Source: an uncultured Pseudomonadota bacterium (GTDB lineage Bacteria > Pseudomonadota > Gammaproteobacteria > Steroidobacterales > Woeseiaceae). Taken from it: a DNA stretch of 64,000 nucleotides. Under the pieces are notes generated by a model that ran no database searches, was not told the DNA's origin, and worked only from the letters and a program-made list of their open reading frames with translations. The DNA lies in the NCBI GenBank assembly GCA_913055625.1, contig CAJXJW010000001.1, positions 310,001 through 374,000 on the forward strand. The letters are read 5' to 3'. Below, one piece after another: positions 7,803 through 16,403 of the stretch (positions within the stretch are counted from its first letter, which is position 1; every line of letters begins with the position of its first letter). The position numbers and the translations under genes are program-made.

Positions 7803-9767
7803 ATGATCAGACGCAAGATTCGATTGTCCGCACTGGCGCTCCTGGCCGCCGGCTTCGGCGCCGCCACGGCCGCGTCGGCGAACGAGCCATACCCGCTCGA
7901 GTATTTCGCCGTTCGTTCTGCGGTCAGCAATGTGTCCGTGTCACCGGACGGCGAACGGCTCGCGATGCTTCGAATCCTGTCCCGTGAGGGCAACCCGATA
8001 CTTCACGTCTACGATTCGGACGACCTCGATGCGAAGCCGTTCATCGTCGACTCGGACCCGATGGAAATCACGAGTTACTACTGGGCGAGCAGCGATCACA
8101 TCGTCCTCACGCTCCGGCAGCGTGTCCGGGACAAGATTGAAGGCCAGAACCAGGGTGTGTACGAGTTCCAACTGGCAATCCTGAATCTGAAGAAGAAGGA
8201 GTTTGACGACTTTCCGGCGGACGACCCCTCCGTCGAGAACCTGCTGCCCGGCAAGCCGGACAAGATCATTATTTCCGAGCAGCCGGGCGCCGGGGAGGAC
8301 CTGTCGCTGGACAAGGCGTTCAGGCCGCGGGCGTACTACGAAATGGATTTGAATCGCGGTACCAAGAAACTGCTGATCCGCGGCAAGATCGATCTCGGCC
8401 AGATTGAGTTCGATCCGGACGGAAACCCGCGGTTTGCAAGAGGCTTCGACGTACCGCGGAAGGAGTACGTCTGGTATTACCGCGGACCCGGCGAGAAGGG
8501 TTGGGACGACGTCATTCGGATTCACGAGGACGATTTCGAGACTTGGTTTCTGGAGGTGTACGGAATCGACGATGCTGTCCCTGGAAACCTGATCGTCAAA
8601 GCACACAATGGCGACGACAAGCTCGGGCTATGGTCCTACAGTACTGCGAAAAAATCCTACGAGGAGCTGCTGTATCGTCGGACGGACGTCGACGTGTGGG
8701 GGGTTCGATGGCACAGCAACAGTTGGGAGCACCCGGACAAGATCGCGGGAGTTGGATACGTCACCGACAGGCCGCGCTTTGAGTATTTTGATGAGGTTGA
8801 GGGGGCCACGTACAAGCAGCTCGAAGGGTTGATACCGAACGCTTACTACGTCGCCATCGCGTCACGGTCCTCGGACGGCAAGACCCTGGTCGCACGCAAC
8901 ATCGCGCCCCGTGACCCGGGAACCTACTATTTCCTTCGTAACGGGGAGTTCAAGGAGATTGGCAGCGCAAAGCCGTTGTTGGACCCGGAGCAACTCGCCG
9001 ACGTCGAGCTCATGCATTACAAGGCGCGGGATGGCCGTGACCTGGTCGCCTATGTCACCGTTCCGAATGGCGATGGTCCGTTTCCGCTGGTTGTCTTGCC
9101 CCATGGTGGCCCGCATGTGCACGAGATCATCATCTACGACGAGTGGGCGCAGATGTTGGCGAACAATGGCTACCTCGTCGTGCAACCCCAGTATCGGATG
9201 TCCCTGGGCTACGGCTACGACCATTTCCGAAGTGCTTTTCGCGAGCGCAGCGAAGCGGGCCGCAAGATGCAGGACGACAAGGACGATGCGGCGCTGCAAC
9301 TCGTCGAGAAAGGGCTCGCGGACCCGGACCGCATGGCGATGTTCGGCTGGTCCTACGGCGGTTACGCCGCGTTGATCGCTGCGTCGCGCACCCCGCAAAT
9401 ATACCAATGCACGATTGCCGGCGCGGCGGTGGCTGACCAGGTTCGGCAGGCGAACGAGTATCCGGATCCGCGCGGCGCCGGGAAGATCTTCACGCAGTAT
9501 CGAATTGATGGCGTTCAGCCCGTCGAGGAAGTACCCAACGTGAACATTCCGATTTTTCTCATTCACGGGAGTGTAGACCAACGTGTACGGCCACGGCAGG
9601 CGCGGCTGTACCTCGCGCAGTTGAACAAGTACCAAAAGGACTACAAGTACCTCGAACTGGACGGCGCGGATCACTTCTCGGACACGCTGTTCTACAACCA
9701 CAAGATCGCGCTGTACGAGGGGATCATCGATTTCCTGAAGAACGATTGTGGCCCGGGCGGCCTGTAG
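7803..9767 (+). CDS. Secreted S9-family prolyl oligopeptidase-like peptidase
   Basis: 654 residues. A signal peptide (to about ASA, residue 26) directs it to the periplasm or outside. An N-terminal beta-propeller-like region spans about 40-400, followed by an alpha/beta hydrolase domain. The catalytic triad can be read as Ser517 (GWSYGG), Asp592 (HGSVDQRVR) and His624 (GADHFS). These enzymes cleave short peptides, often dipeptides or tripeptides. Next to a TonB receptor it likely processes imported peptides. It has its own short leader after the upstream terminator and is followed by a bidirectional terminator. Confidence 0.92.
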   Translation: MIRRKIRLSALALLAAGFGAATAASANEPYPLEYFAVRSAVSNVSVSPDGERLAMLRILSREGNPILHVYDSDDLDAKPFIVDSDPMEITSYYWASSDHIVLTLRQRVRDKIEGQNQGVYEFQLAILNLKKKEFDDFPADDPSVENLLPGKPDKIIISEQPGAGEDLSLDKAFRPRAYYEMDLNRGTKKLLIRGKIDLGQIEFDPDGNPRFARGFDVPRKEYVWYYRGPGEKGWDDVIRIHEDDFETWFLEVYGIDDAVPGNLIVKAHNGDDKLGLWSYSTAKKSYEELLYRRTDVDVWGVRWHSNSWEHPDKIAGVGYVTDRPRFEYFDEVEGATYKQLEGLIPNAYYVAIASRSSDGKTLVARNIAPRDPGTYYFLRNGEFKEIGSAKPLLDPEQLADVELMHYKARDGRDLVAYVTVPNGDGPFPLVVLPHGGPHVHEIIIYDEWAQMLANNGYLVVQPQYRMSLGYGYDHFRSAFRERSEAGRKMQDDKDDAALQLVEKGLADPDRMAMFGWSYGGYAALIAASRTPQIYQCTIAGAAVADQVRQANEYPDPRGAGKIFTQYRIDGVQPVEEVPNVNIPIFLIHGSVDQRVRPRQARLYLAQLNKYQKDYKYLELDGADHFSDTLFYNHKIALYEGIIDFLKNDCGPGGL

Positions 9768-9782
9768 GCGCAGTCAGTGGCG

Positions 9783-9815
9783 AAAAAAAAGGCCGGGCAT
9801 TGCCCGGCCTTTTTC
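9783..9815. terminator. Bidirectional terminator between S9 peptidase and ilvB
   Basis: A run of eight A residues, the stem GGCCGGGCA/TGCCCGGCC (9791-9799 and 9801-9809) and a T run. This serves the plus-strand peptidase and the minus-strand acetolactate synthase gene that converge here. Confidence 0.85.
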
Positions 9816-9835
9816 TCAGGAGCGACGGCGGTGCG

Positions 9836-11629
9836 TCAGAACATCTCGCTCGGCCCGATCGTCACGTCATCCGGCTTCTCGCGGCTCCGTATGTAGTCGC
9901 CGGTGATCATCTTGTCATAGCTGAGCCCGGGGCCGACCATCGGATAGACGCCGGCATCGGGGTCGATGATGACCTCGAGGAAAGCCGGGCCCTCGTGCGC
10001 CATGAAGCGCGCGATCACCGGCTCGATGTCGGCCGGGTCCGCCAGGCGTTCGGCGAATTCGAAGCCGTCGGCCTGGGCGGCCTTGATGAAATCCTTGCGG
10101 TGCAATGACTTGTCGCTACCGGACATGCGGCTGTCGTAGTACAACTTCTGCCACTGCCGCACCATCCCGTCGCCGTAGTTGTTCAGCACGATGACCTTGA
10201 TGGGCAGGTTGTACGTCGTTGCCGTCTCCAGTTCGCCGATGTTCATCCGGATGCTGGCGTCGCCGTCGATGTCGATGACGACACGCTCCGGCGCGGCGAA
10301 CTGTGCCCCGATGGCCGCGGGCAGGCCGAAGCCCATTGTGCCCATGCTGCCGGAGGTCAGCCACAGGCGCGGCTCACGGAAATCGAAGTATTGGGCCGCC
10401 CACATCTGGTGCTGGCCGACGCCCGTTGAAATGATCGCTTTGCCCTTTGTGTGCCGGTTGACGGCCTCGATGATCGCGTACGGCTGGATCAGATTGCTGT
10501 CGCGGTCGTAGTTCAGGCGGTACTTGTCCTTCAACTCGGCGATCTCGGCGTGCCAGCGCGAGTAGTCGTGCTCGAAACCGATGCGCCGGCCGTAGTCGAG
10601 CAGATCCTCGAGGTCGCGCCGCAGGACGCCGACCTGGTGCCAGTCCACGCGCTTGACCTTGCCGATCTCTGCGGCGTCGACGTCGAACTGGGCGACGTGC
10701 TTCGCGTTCGGCGCGAAGCGGACCGGGTCGCCGGCGACGCGGTCGTCGAAGCGGGCGCCGGCCGCGATCAAAAAGTCGCAATCCTCGACGGCATAATTCG
10801 CCGACGCGATGCCGTGCATGCCGAGCATGTGCAACGCCAACGGGTGCGTCGTGTCGCTTGCGCCGAGCGCCATCAGCGTCGTCGTGACCGGAATACCCCA
10901 TTCGTTCGCGAAGCGCCGCATTGCCTTCGTCGCATCGCCGTTGATGACGCCGCCGCCAGCGTAGATGAGCGGCCGTTCCGCCTGGGCGAGCAGGCTGTAG
11001 AAACGCTGGCAGGCCGCGTCCGACAAGTGATTGCCGGTGACGGCGTCCAGGCGGCGGTGGTAACCGGCTAGCGGCAGCTCGCCCGAACCCCGAAACTCGC
11101 CCGTCCAGTTCTGCACGTCTTTCGGTATGTCGATGACGACGGGGCCGGGCCGCCCGGAGCGCGCGAGCTTGAATGCGCTGCGGATTGTCGCTTCGAGCTT
11201 CTCGGGTTGGGTCACCAGGAACACGTGCTTCGCAACCGAGCCCATGATGGCGGCGACCGGCGCCTCCTGGAATGCGTCGCTGCCGATGGCAGCGCAAGGC
11301 ACCTGGCCGCAGATGACGACGATCGGCACGGAATCCGCCATGCAGTCGCGCACGGGCGTCACGGTGTTCGTGGCGCCGGGGCCGGACGTCACCATCACGA
11401 CGCCGACCTTGCCGCTCGCGCGCGCGTAGCCGGCAGCCATGAAGCCCGCACCCTGTTCGTTCGCCGGGACGATCAACGGCATGCCGGCATCGCCATTCGG
11501 CTTGCGGTGTGCGTCGTTGTAGCGAAACACGGCGTCGTATGTCGGCAGGATCGCCCCGCCGGAATAGCCGAAGATCGTGTCGGTGCCCTCGTCGGCAACG
11601 ACCTGGACGACGATGTCGGCACCCGACAT
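9836..11629 (-). CDS. ilvB: Acetolactate synthase large (catalytic) subunit
   Basis: 597 residues from the ATG at 11629. It is a thiamine-diphosphate enzyme that condenses pyruvate with pyruvate or 2-oxobutyrate, the first step of valine, leucine and isoleucine synthesis. The N-terminal pyrimidine domain shows FGYSGGAILPTYDAVF and the activating Glu in VPANEQGAG, where E. coli has RHEQGA. The C-terminal domain has the ThDP-binding GDASIRMN...NNYGDGMV region. The motif set matches a less common AHAS subfamily. No clear Shine-Dalgarno precedes this ATG, so a slightly longer protein (for example TTG at 11686) is possible. It is transcribed away from its regulatory subunit gene, which is unusual. 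Confidence 0.9.
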   Translation of the reverse strand: MSGADIVVQVVADEGTDTIFGYSGGAILPTYDAVFRYNDAHRKPNGDAGMPLIVPANEQGAGFMAAGYARASGKVGVVMVTSGPGATNTVTPVRDCMADSVPIVVICGQVPCAAIGSDAFQEAPVAAIMGSVAKHVFLVTQPEKLEATIRSAFKLARSGRPGPVVIDIPKDVQNWTGEFRGSGELPLAGYHRRLDAVTGNHLSDAACQRFYSLLAQAERPLIYAGGGVINGDATKAMRRFANEWGIPVTTTLMALGASDTTHPLALHMLGMHGIASANYAVEDCDFLIAAGARFDDRVAGDPVRFAPNAKHVAQFDVDAAEIGKVKRVDWHQVGVLRRDLEDLLDYGRRIGFEHDYSRWHAEIAELKDKYRLNYDRDSNLIQPYAIIEAVNRHTKGKAIISTGVGQHQMWAAQYFDFREPRLWLTSGSMGTMGFGLPAAIGAQFAAPERVVIDIDGDASIRMNIGELETATTYNLPIKVIVLNNYGDGMVRQWQKLYYDSRMSGSDKSLHRKDFIKAAQADGFEFAERLADPADIEPVIARFMAHEGPAFLEVIIDPDAGVYPMVGPGLSYDKMITGDYIRSREKPDDVTIGPSEMF

Positions 11630-11849
11630 CGTGGTGCCGGCGAGCGGATGCCGGTCGTCGGCGGCGGTTTGGCGGGTTGCGTTCAAGGAAAAGCTCTGCG
11701 CGGGCAGGAAGACTGGGAAATGCCGAGGGTTTCGGCGAGTGTCGATGAAATATTGCTGCGTTGCAATAGCGTGCCGACTGGGCGAGTATCCGCGCAAGAT
11801 CGGCGCTCGCGCCGACGGCATTGGTTACAACGGAAACACGAGGCCGTAA
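11630..11849. promoter_or_regulatory. 220-bp divergent control region between ilvB and ilvH
   Basis: Because the two acetolactate synthase subunit genes run head-to-head, both promoters should lie here, unless the ilvB start is further upstream than called. A GAGG stretch before the ilvH ATG is its likely ribosome binding site. I see no leader peptide rich in Leu, Ile or Val codons and no clear attenuator. Confidence 0.45.
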
Positions 11850-12380
11850 ATGCGCACGATGCGCCACGCCATATCTGTCTTGCTGGAGAACGAGGTCGGC
11901 GCGCTCACTCGCCTGACCGGCATGTTTTCCTCGCGCGGCTACAACATCGACACGCTGAACGTCGCGCCGACCTACGACCCGGGCGTCAGCCGCGTCACGA
12001 TGGTCGTTCGCGGCTCCGATGCGGCCATTTCGCAGCTCAATGCGCAGCTCGCGAAGCTCGTCGACGTCGTCAACATCCACGACATGACGCTCGGCGAACA
12101 CTTCGAGCGCGAGCTCGTGATCGTCAAGCTCAAGCTCGCGACCGGTGCACTCGCCAGGGCGCTGCGCCTCGCGAGCAAGTACAGCGCGGAAGTGCTGGAC
12201 GACGCACAGGTGAGTTGCACGATGCAGCTCACCGGTCGCGTGCCCGAGATCGATGCGTTCATTCGCGAGGCGGCGGAGGTTGGTGAAGTTTCGGCGGTCG
12301 CGCGCAGCGGCAGCGTGGCGGTTTCGAAGGGCGAAGTCACGTTGTCCAGCTATGACCGGCAGCAGCGCCTGTCCGGCTGA
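11850..12380 (+). CDS. ilvH: Acetolactate synthase small (regulatory) subunit
   Basis: 176 residues. The N-terminal ACT domain is clear (HAISVLLENEVGALTRLTGMFSSRGYNIDTLNV), the part that binds valine and confers feedback inhibition and activation of the large subunit. The C-terminal half is a more divergent IlvN/IlvH domain. It heads a tight plus-strand run: the next gene, proB, begins three bases after its stop. The catalytic partner lies divergently upstream. Confidence 0.93.
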   Translation: MRTMRHAISVLLENEVGALTRLTGMFSSRGYNIDTLNVAPTYDPGVSRVTMVVRGSDAAISQLNAQLAKLVDVVNIHDMTLGEHFERELVIVKLKLATGALARALRLASKYSAEVLDDAQVSCTMQLTGRVPEIDAFIREAAEVGEVSAVARSGSVAVSKGEVTLSSYDRQQRLSG

Positions 12381-12383
12381 GGC

Positions 12384-13511
12384 GTGAGCGGGTTCGATTC
12401 CGGCGATATCCGGCGCCTGGTCGTCAAGGTCGGGTCGTCGCTGCTGATCGGCGCAGACGGCGCCGTCGACGTCGACTGGCTGGCGGGACTCGCTGATGAC
12501 ATCGCAGGCCTGGTCAGCCGCGAACGCCAGGTGCTGGTCGTGTCGTCAGGGGCAATCGCCCTCGGCAGCGCCGTCCTCGGTATCAATAAGCGGCGCGCCC
12601 GCCTCGAAGACCTGCAGGCGGCCGCGGCCGCGGGGCAGGTGCGGCTCGCGCAGGCCTGGCAATCGGCGCTCGACGCCCACGGCATCATCACGGCGCAGGT
12701 GCTGCTGACGCCGGGCGACACCGAGGATCGCCGACGTTTCCTGAACGCGCGTGCCACGCTGGAGCGCCTGCTCGCGCGCGGGGTCGTGCCGGTGGTCAAC
12801 GAGAACGACACCGTCGCCACCGAGGAAATCCGCTACGGCGACAACGACCGCCTCGCAGCGCGCGTCGCCCAGCTCGTGATGGCGGACGGCCTGTTGCTGT
12901 TGTCCGACGTCGACGGCTTGTACAGCGCGGATCCCGGCACCGATGCCGAGGCGCGGCACATCCCGGTCGTGCGCGGCATTTCCGAAGAGACGCTGGCCAT
13001 GGCCGGCGAGACGCGCTCCGACATTGGCAGCGGCGGCATGCGCACGAAGGTGCTCGCGGCTCGCATTGCGACACATGCCGGTTGCACCACGGTCGTCGCG
13101 AGCGGCAAGGTGTGTCGGCCGATTACGAAGCTCGATGCCGGCGCGCGATGCACGCTGTTTCGTCCGGAAGGCTCCCCGGCTGCCGCGCGCAAGCAGTGGC
13201 TCGCCGGCGCGTTGTCCGTCGCCGGCCGCCTTCACGTCGACGACGGTGCGGTCCGCGCGTTGCGCGAAGGCCGGAGCCTGCTGCCCGTCGGTGTCGTCGG
13301 CGCCGATGGCGAGTTCCGGCGCGGTGACGTGGTCTCGGTGCACGCGGCCGACGGACGCGAGGTTGCTCGCGGCCTGGCGGAGTACGGGCGCGACGAGGCC
13401 GAGGCGATCGCCGGCTGCCGGTCCGAGGACATCGAGGCGCGGCTGGGTTATCGTGGATCGCCGGTAGTGCTGCACCGCGACGACATGGTGGTTTTCGACA
13501 ATGACGGCTGA
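12384..13511 (+). CDS. proB: Glutamate 5-kinase with PUA domain
   Basis: 375 residues with a GTG start. It phosphorylates glutamate to gamma-glutamyl phosphate, the first step of proline synthesis. The amino acid kinase domain shows [38 protein letters not shown] and SGGMRTK. The C-terminal roughly 90 residues form the PUA domain found in many bacterial ProB proteins. Its end overlaps proA by 11 bases, so the two enzymes are co-translated. Confidence 0.95.
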   Translation: MSGFDSGDIRRLVVKVGSSLLIGADGAVDVDWLAGLADDIAGLVSRERQVLVVSSGAIALGSAVLGINKRRARLEDLQAAAAAGQVRLAQAWQSALDAHGIITAQVLLTPGDTEDRRRFLNARATLERLLARGVVPVVNENDTVATEEIRYGDNDRLAARVAQLVMADGLLLLSDVDGLYSADPGTDAEARHIPVVRGISEETLAMAGETRSDIGSGGMRTKVLAARIATHAGCTTVVASGKVCRPITKLDAGARCTLFRPEGSPAAARKQWLAGALSVAGRLHVDDGAVRALREGRSLLPVGVVGADGEFRRGDVVSVHAADGREVARGLAEYGRDEAEAIAGCRSEDIEARLGYRGSPVVLHRDDMVVFDNDG

Positions 13512-14787
13512 ACGTCTTCCCGCAGACAATCTCGTCGCGACGATGCAGGCGCTCGGTGCCCGCGCGCGCGCGGCGGCGGTGGCACTGGCACAGGTGCCGG
13601 CGGCCGGGCGCAACGAAGCGCTGCGCGCTGCGGCTGCCGAGCTGCGCGCCCGGCGGGCGGACATCCTCGCGGCGAACGCCGCCGACGTCGCCGCGGCCGA
13701 GGCCAAGGGCATTGCCGCCGCGATGCTCGACCGGCTGCGGCTCGACGAGCCGCGTATCGAGGCAATGGCCGCGGGGCTCGAAACGATCGCCGCCATGGAG
13801 GACCCGGTCGGGCGGACGCTGGCCGAATGGGAACGGCCGAACGGCCTGCGCATCCGGCGCGTGTCGGTGCCGCTCGGTGTCATCGGCATCATCTACGAGA
13901 GTCGGCCCAACGTGACCGCCGACGCGGCGGCGTTGTGTGTCAAGTCCGGTAACGCGGTCATTCTGCGAGGCGGCTCGGAAAGCGACGCGTCCAACCGCGC
14001 GATTCATGCCTGCCTGCAAGCCGGTCTCGAGGCGGCTGGCGTGGACGCGTCGGCCGTGCAGGTCGTTCCGACGACGGACCGGGCGGCGGTCGGTTACCTG
14101 CTGTCGTCGATGGGCGAGTCGATCGACGTCGTCGTGCCGCGCGGCGGCCGCAGCCTGATCGAGCGCGTTCAGCGCGATGCGCGCGTTCCGGTCATCGGTC
14201 ACCTCGAAGGCCTGTGCCACGTCTACCTTCACGCCGGGGCCGACACGGCGATGGCGGTCGATGTCGCGGTGAACGCGAAAATGCGCCGCACCGGCATCTG
14301 CGGGGCGGCCGAGACGATCCTGATCGACGAGGAGGCGCTCGACCGCCTGTTGCCGCCGCTCGCCGCGGCGCTCACGGCGGCCGGCTGCGAAATCCGCGGC
14401 GATCGCCGCGTTTGCGAGCGGTTGCCGGACGCGGTCGCCGCGACGGAGGCGGACTGGTCGACCGAGTACCTCGACGCCATCGTTTCCGTCGGCGTCGTCG
14501 CCGGCATTGACGACGCGATGGCGCACATCGCCCGCTACGGTTCGGGTCACACCGACTGCATCGTCACCGGCGACGCGGCGGCGGCCGAGCGCTTCCTTGC
14601 CGCGGTCGACAGCGCGATCGTGCTGCACAACGCGTCCACGCAATTCGCGGACGGCGGCGAGTTCGGCATGGGTGCCGAGATCGGCATAGCCACGGGCCGC
14701 ATTCATGCTCGAGGCCCGGTCGGCGCGGAGCAATTGACGAGCTACAAGTACGTCGTCACCGGTAGCGGCCAGACGCGTCCCGCATGA
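13501..14787 (+). CDS. proA: Gamma-glutamyl phosphate reductase
   Basis: 428 residues, normal length. It uses NADPH to reduce gamma-glutamyl phosphate to glutamate semialdehyde for proline synthesis. The aldehyde-dehydrogenase-like catalytic cysteine is Cys267 in [21 protein letters not shown]-like ([10 protein letters not shown]), ILRGGSES and FGMGAEIGI are family signatures. Its stop overlaps the ATG of glpD by four bases. Confidence 0.96.
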   Translation: MTAERLPADNLVATMQALGARARAAAVALAQVPAAGRNEALRAAAAELRARRADILAANAADVAAAEAKGIAAAMLDRLRLDEPRIEAMAAGLETIAAMEDPVGRTLAEWERPNGLRIRRVSVPLGVIGIIYESRPNVTADAAALCVKSGNAVILRGGSESDASNRAIHACLQAGLEAAGVDASAVQVVPTTDRAAVGYLLSSMGESIDVVVPRGGRSLIERVQRDARVPVIGHLEGLCHVYLHAGADTAMAVDVAVNAKMRRTGICGAAETILIDEEALDRLLPPLAAALTAAGCEIRGDRRVCERLPDAVAATEADWSTEYLDAIVSVGVVAGIDDAMAHIARYGSGHTDCIVTGDAAAAERFLAAVDSAIVLHNASTQFADGGEFGMGAEIGIATGRIHARGPVGAEQLTSYKYVVTGSGQTRPA

Positions 14788-16403
14788 GCGAGGCGGGTGC
14801 AGCGGTCGACGTCGCCGTCATCGGCGCCGGCGTCAACGGCGCCGGGATTGCGCGCGACGCGGCGATGCGCGGCCTGTCGGTCGCGGTGTTCGACCGCCAG
14901 GATCTCTGCAGCGGCACGTCGGCATGGTCCAGCCGGCTGATACACGGCGGCCTTCGCTACCTCGAGTACGCGGAAATCCCGCTCGTGTTCGAGTCGCTGC
15001 ACGAGCGCCGCTACCTGCTCGACATCGCGCGCCACCTCGTGCAGCCACTGGCGATCGCGATCCCGGTTTTCGACGATGCCCGGCGCGGCCGGTGGCTCGT
15101 GCGCGCGGGAATGCTGGCTTACGACCTGCTGTCGCTCGGCAAGAACCTGCCGCGGCACCGCATGCTCGGTGCCGACGACATGCTGGCCGAGTATCCCGGC
15201 CTGCGCGCCGACGGGTTGCGCGGCGGCGCGCGCTACTTCGATGCGCAGGTCACGTTCGCGGAACGCCTGGTGCTCGAGAACCTGCTGGCGGCGCGCGCCG
15301 CTGGCGCGGATATTCGCCTCTGGCACGAGGTGACCTCGATCGAGGTGGACAACGGCCGGGCGCAGGCGATCCGCTATCGCGATGCCGCGGGCAATGACGG
15401 ACGCGTCCGCGCGCGCGTCGTGGTGAACGCGGCCGGGCCGTGGGTGGACAGCGTGCTGGGCCTCACCGGCGCTGATGCCGAGCGGCACATTGGCGGCACC
15501 AAGGGCAGCCACGTCGTCGTCAGCCGCTTTCCCGGCGCGCCGGATACCGCGTTCTACGTCGAGGCGGGGAGCGACGGCCGGCCGATTTTCATTCTTCCCT
15601 GGAATGGCCTGTTCCTGGTCGGGACGACCGATATTCGCTACGACGGCGACCCGGCAACCGTGCGCGCGAGCGGCCAGGAGATCGAGTACCTGCTCGGCGA
15701 GACGAACCGCGTGTTTCCCGGCGCGGTACTCGAGGCATCGGACGTGCACTACGCGTACGCGGGCATTCGTCCGCTGCCCTACCGAGCCGCGGGACCGGAG
15801 TCGGCCATCACGCGGCGCCACATCATACGGTGCAACACCGAGATCGCCGGCAACCTGGTCTCGATCATCGGCGGCAAGCTCACGACCTACCGGAACCTCG
15901 CGGAGCAGGTGGTCGATCGTGTCGGGAAGTGTCTCCGACGGCGCCTGCCCGCGTGCCGGACGCACGACACGCCGCTGCCCGGCGCCCACGGGACGGACGA
16001 CGCGGCGCGTGAACTCGCGGCGCTCGGCGTGCTGTCGGAGGACGGGCTGCGCCGCGTCGCCGGGCTTTACGGCGGGCGTGGCCGCCGGGTCGCGCGGCTC
16101 GCCCGGGACGAAGCGGCGCTCGCGGCCCCGCTCGACGCCGGACGCACGGCGCTTTCCGCCGAGGTTGCGCTCGCGTGCCGCGAGGAATTCGCGACCACGC
16201 TGGTCGATGTCGTCTTTCGTCGGCTGATGGTGGGCCTGTCGGCCGACCAGGGGCGCCCGCTGTACGGCGCGATCGCCGGCGTGACCGCGCGCGAGCTCGG
16301 CTGGAGCGCAGGGACGCGCGAGGAGGAGTTGCGCCGACTGGTGGCGTTCGCCGACTCGTTGCGCGTGGCAGCCGCCGGCGATCAGTCCGCGCCGGCGCGG
16401 TAG
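14784..16403 (+). CDS. glpD: FAD-dependent glycerol-3-phosphate dehydrogenase
   Basis: 539 residues, peripheral inner-membrane enzyme that oxidises sn-glycerol 3-phosphate to dihydroxyacetone phosphate and passes electrons to quinone. It has an N-terminal dinucleotide fold ([15 protein letters not shown]), the [18 protein letters not shown] signature, and [11 protein letters not shown] plus GGKLTTYR near the C-terminal FAD site. It is fused by ATGA overlap to proA, an unexpected operon partner; no glpK, glpF or glpR is nearby. The 3' end overlaps the convergent receptor gene by 22 bases. Confidence 0.93.
   Translation: MSEAGAAVDVAVIGAGVNGAGIARDAAMRGLSVAVFDRQDLCSGTSAWSSRLIHGGLRYLEYAEIPLVFESLHERRYLLDIARHLVQPLAIAIPVFDDARRGRWLVRAGMLAYDLLSLGKNLPRHRMLGADDMLAEYPGLRADGLRGGARYFDAQVTFAERLVLENLLAARAAGADIRLWHEVTSIEVDNGRAQAIRYRDAAGNDGRVRARVVVNAAGPWVDSVLGLTGADAERHIGGTKGSHVVVSRFPGAPDTAFYVEAGSDGRPIFILPWNGLFLVGTTDIRYDGDPATVRASGQEIEYLLGETNRVFPGAVLEASDVHYAYAGIRPLPYRAAGPESAITRRHIIRCNTEIAGNLVSIIGGKLTTYRNLAEQVVDRVGKCLRRRLPACRTHDTPLPGAHGTDDAARELAALGVLSEDGLRRVAGLYGGRGRRVARLARDEAALAAPLDAGRTALSAEVALACREEFATTLVDVVFRRLMVGLSADQGRPLYGAIAGVTARELGWSAGTREEELRRLVAFADSLRVAAAGDQSAPAR

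Noticed and set aside
11630-11821. 64-residue N-terminal extension of ilvB, from the ATG at 11821
   Set aside because: It has no similarity to acetolactate synthase N-termini and would consume almost the whole divergent control region.
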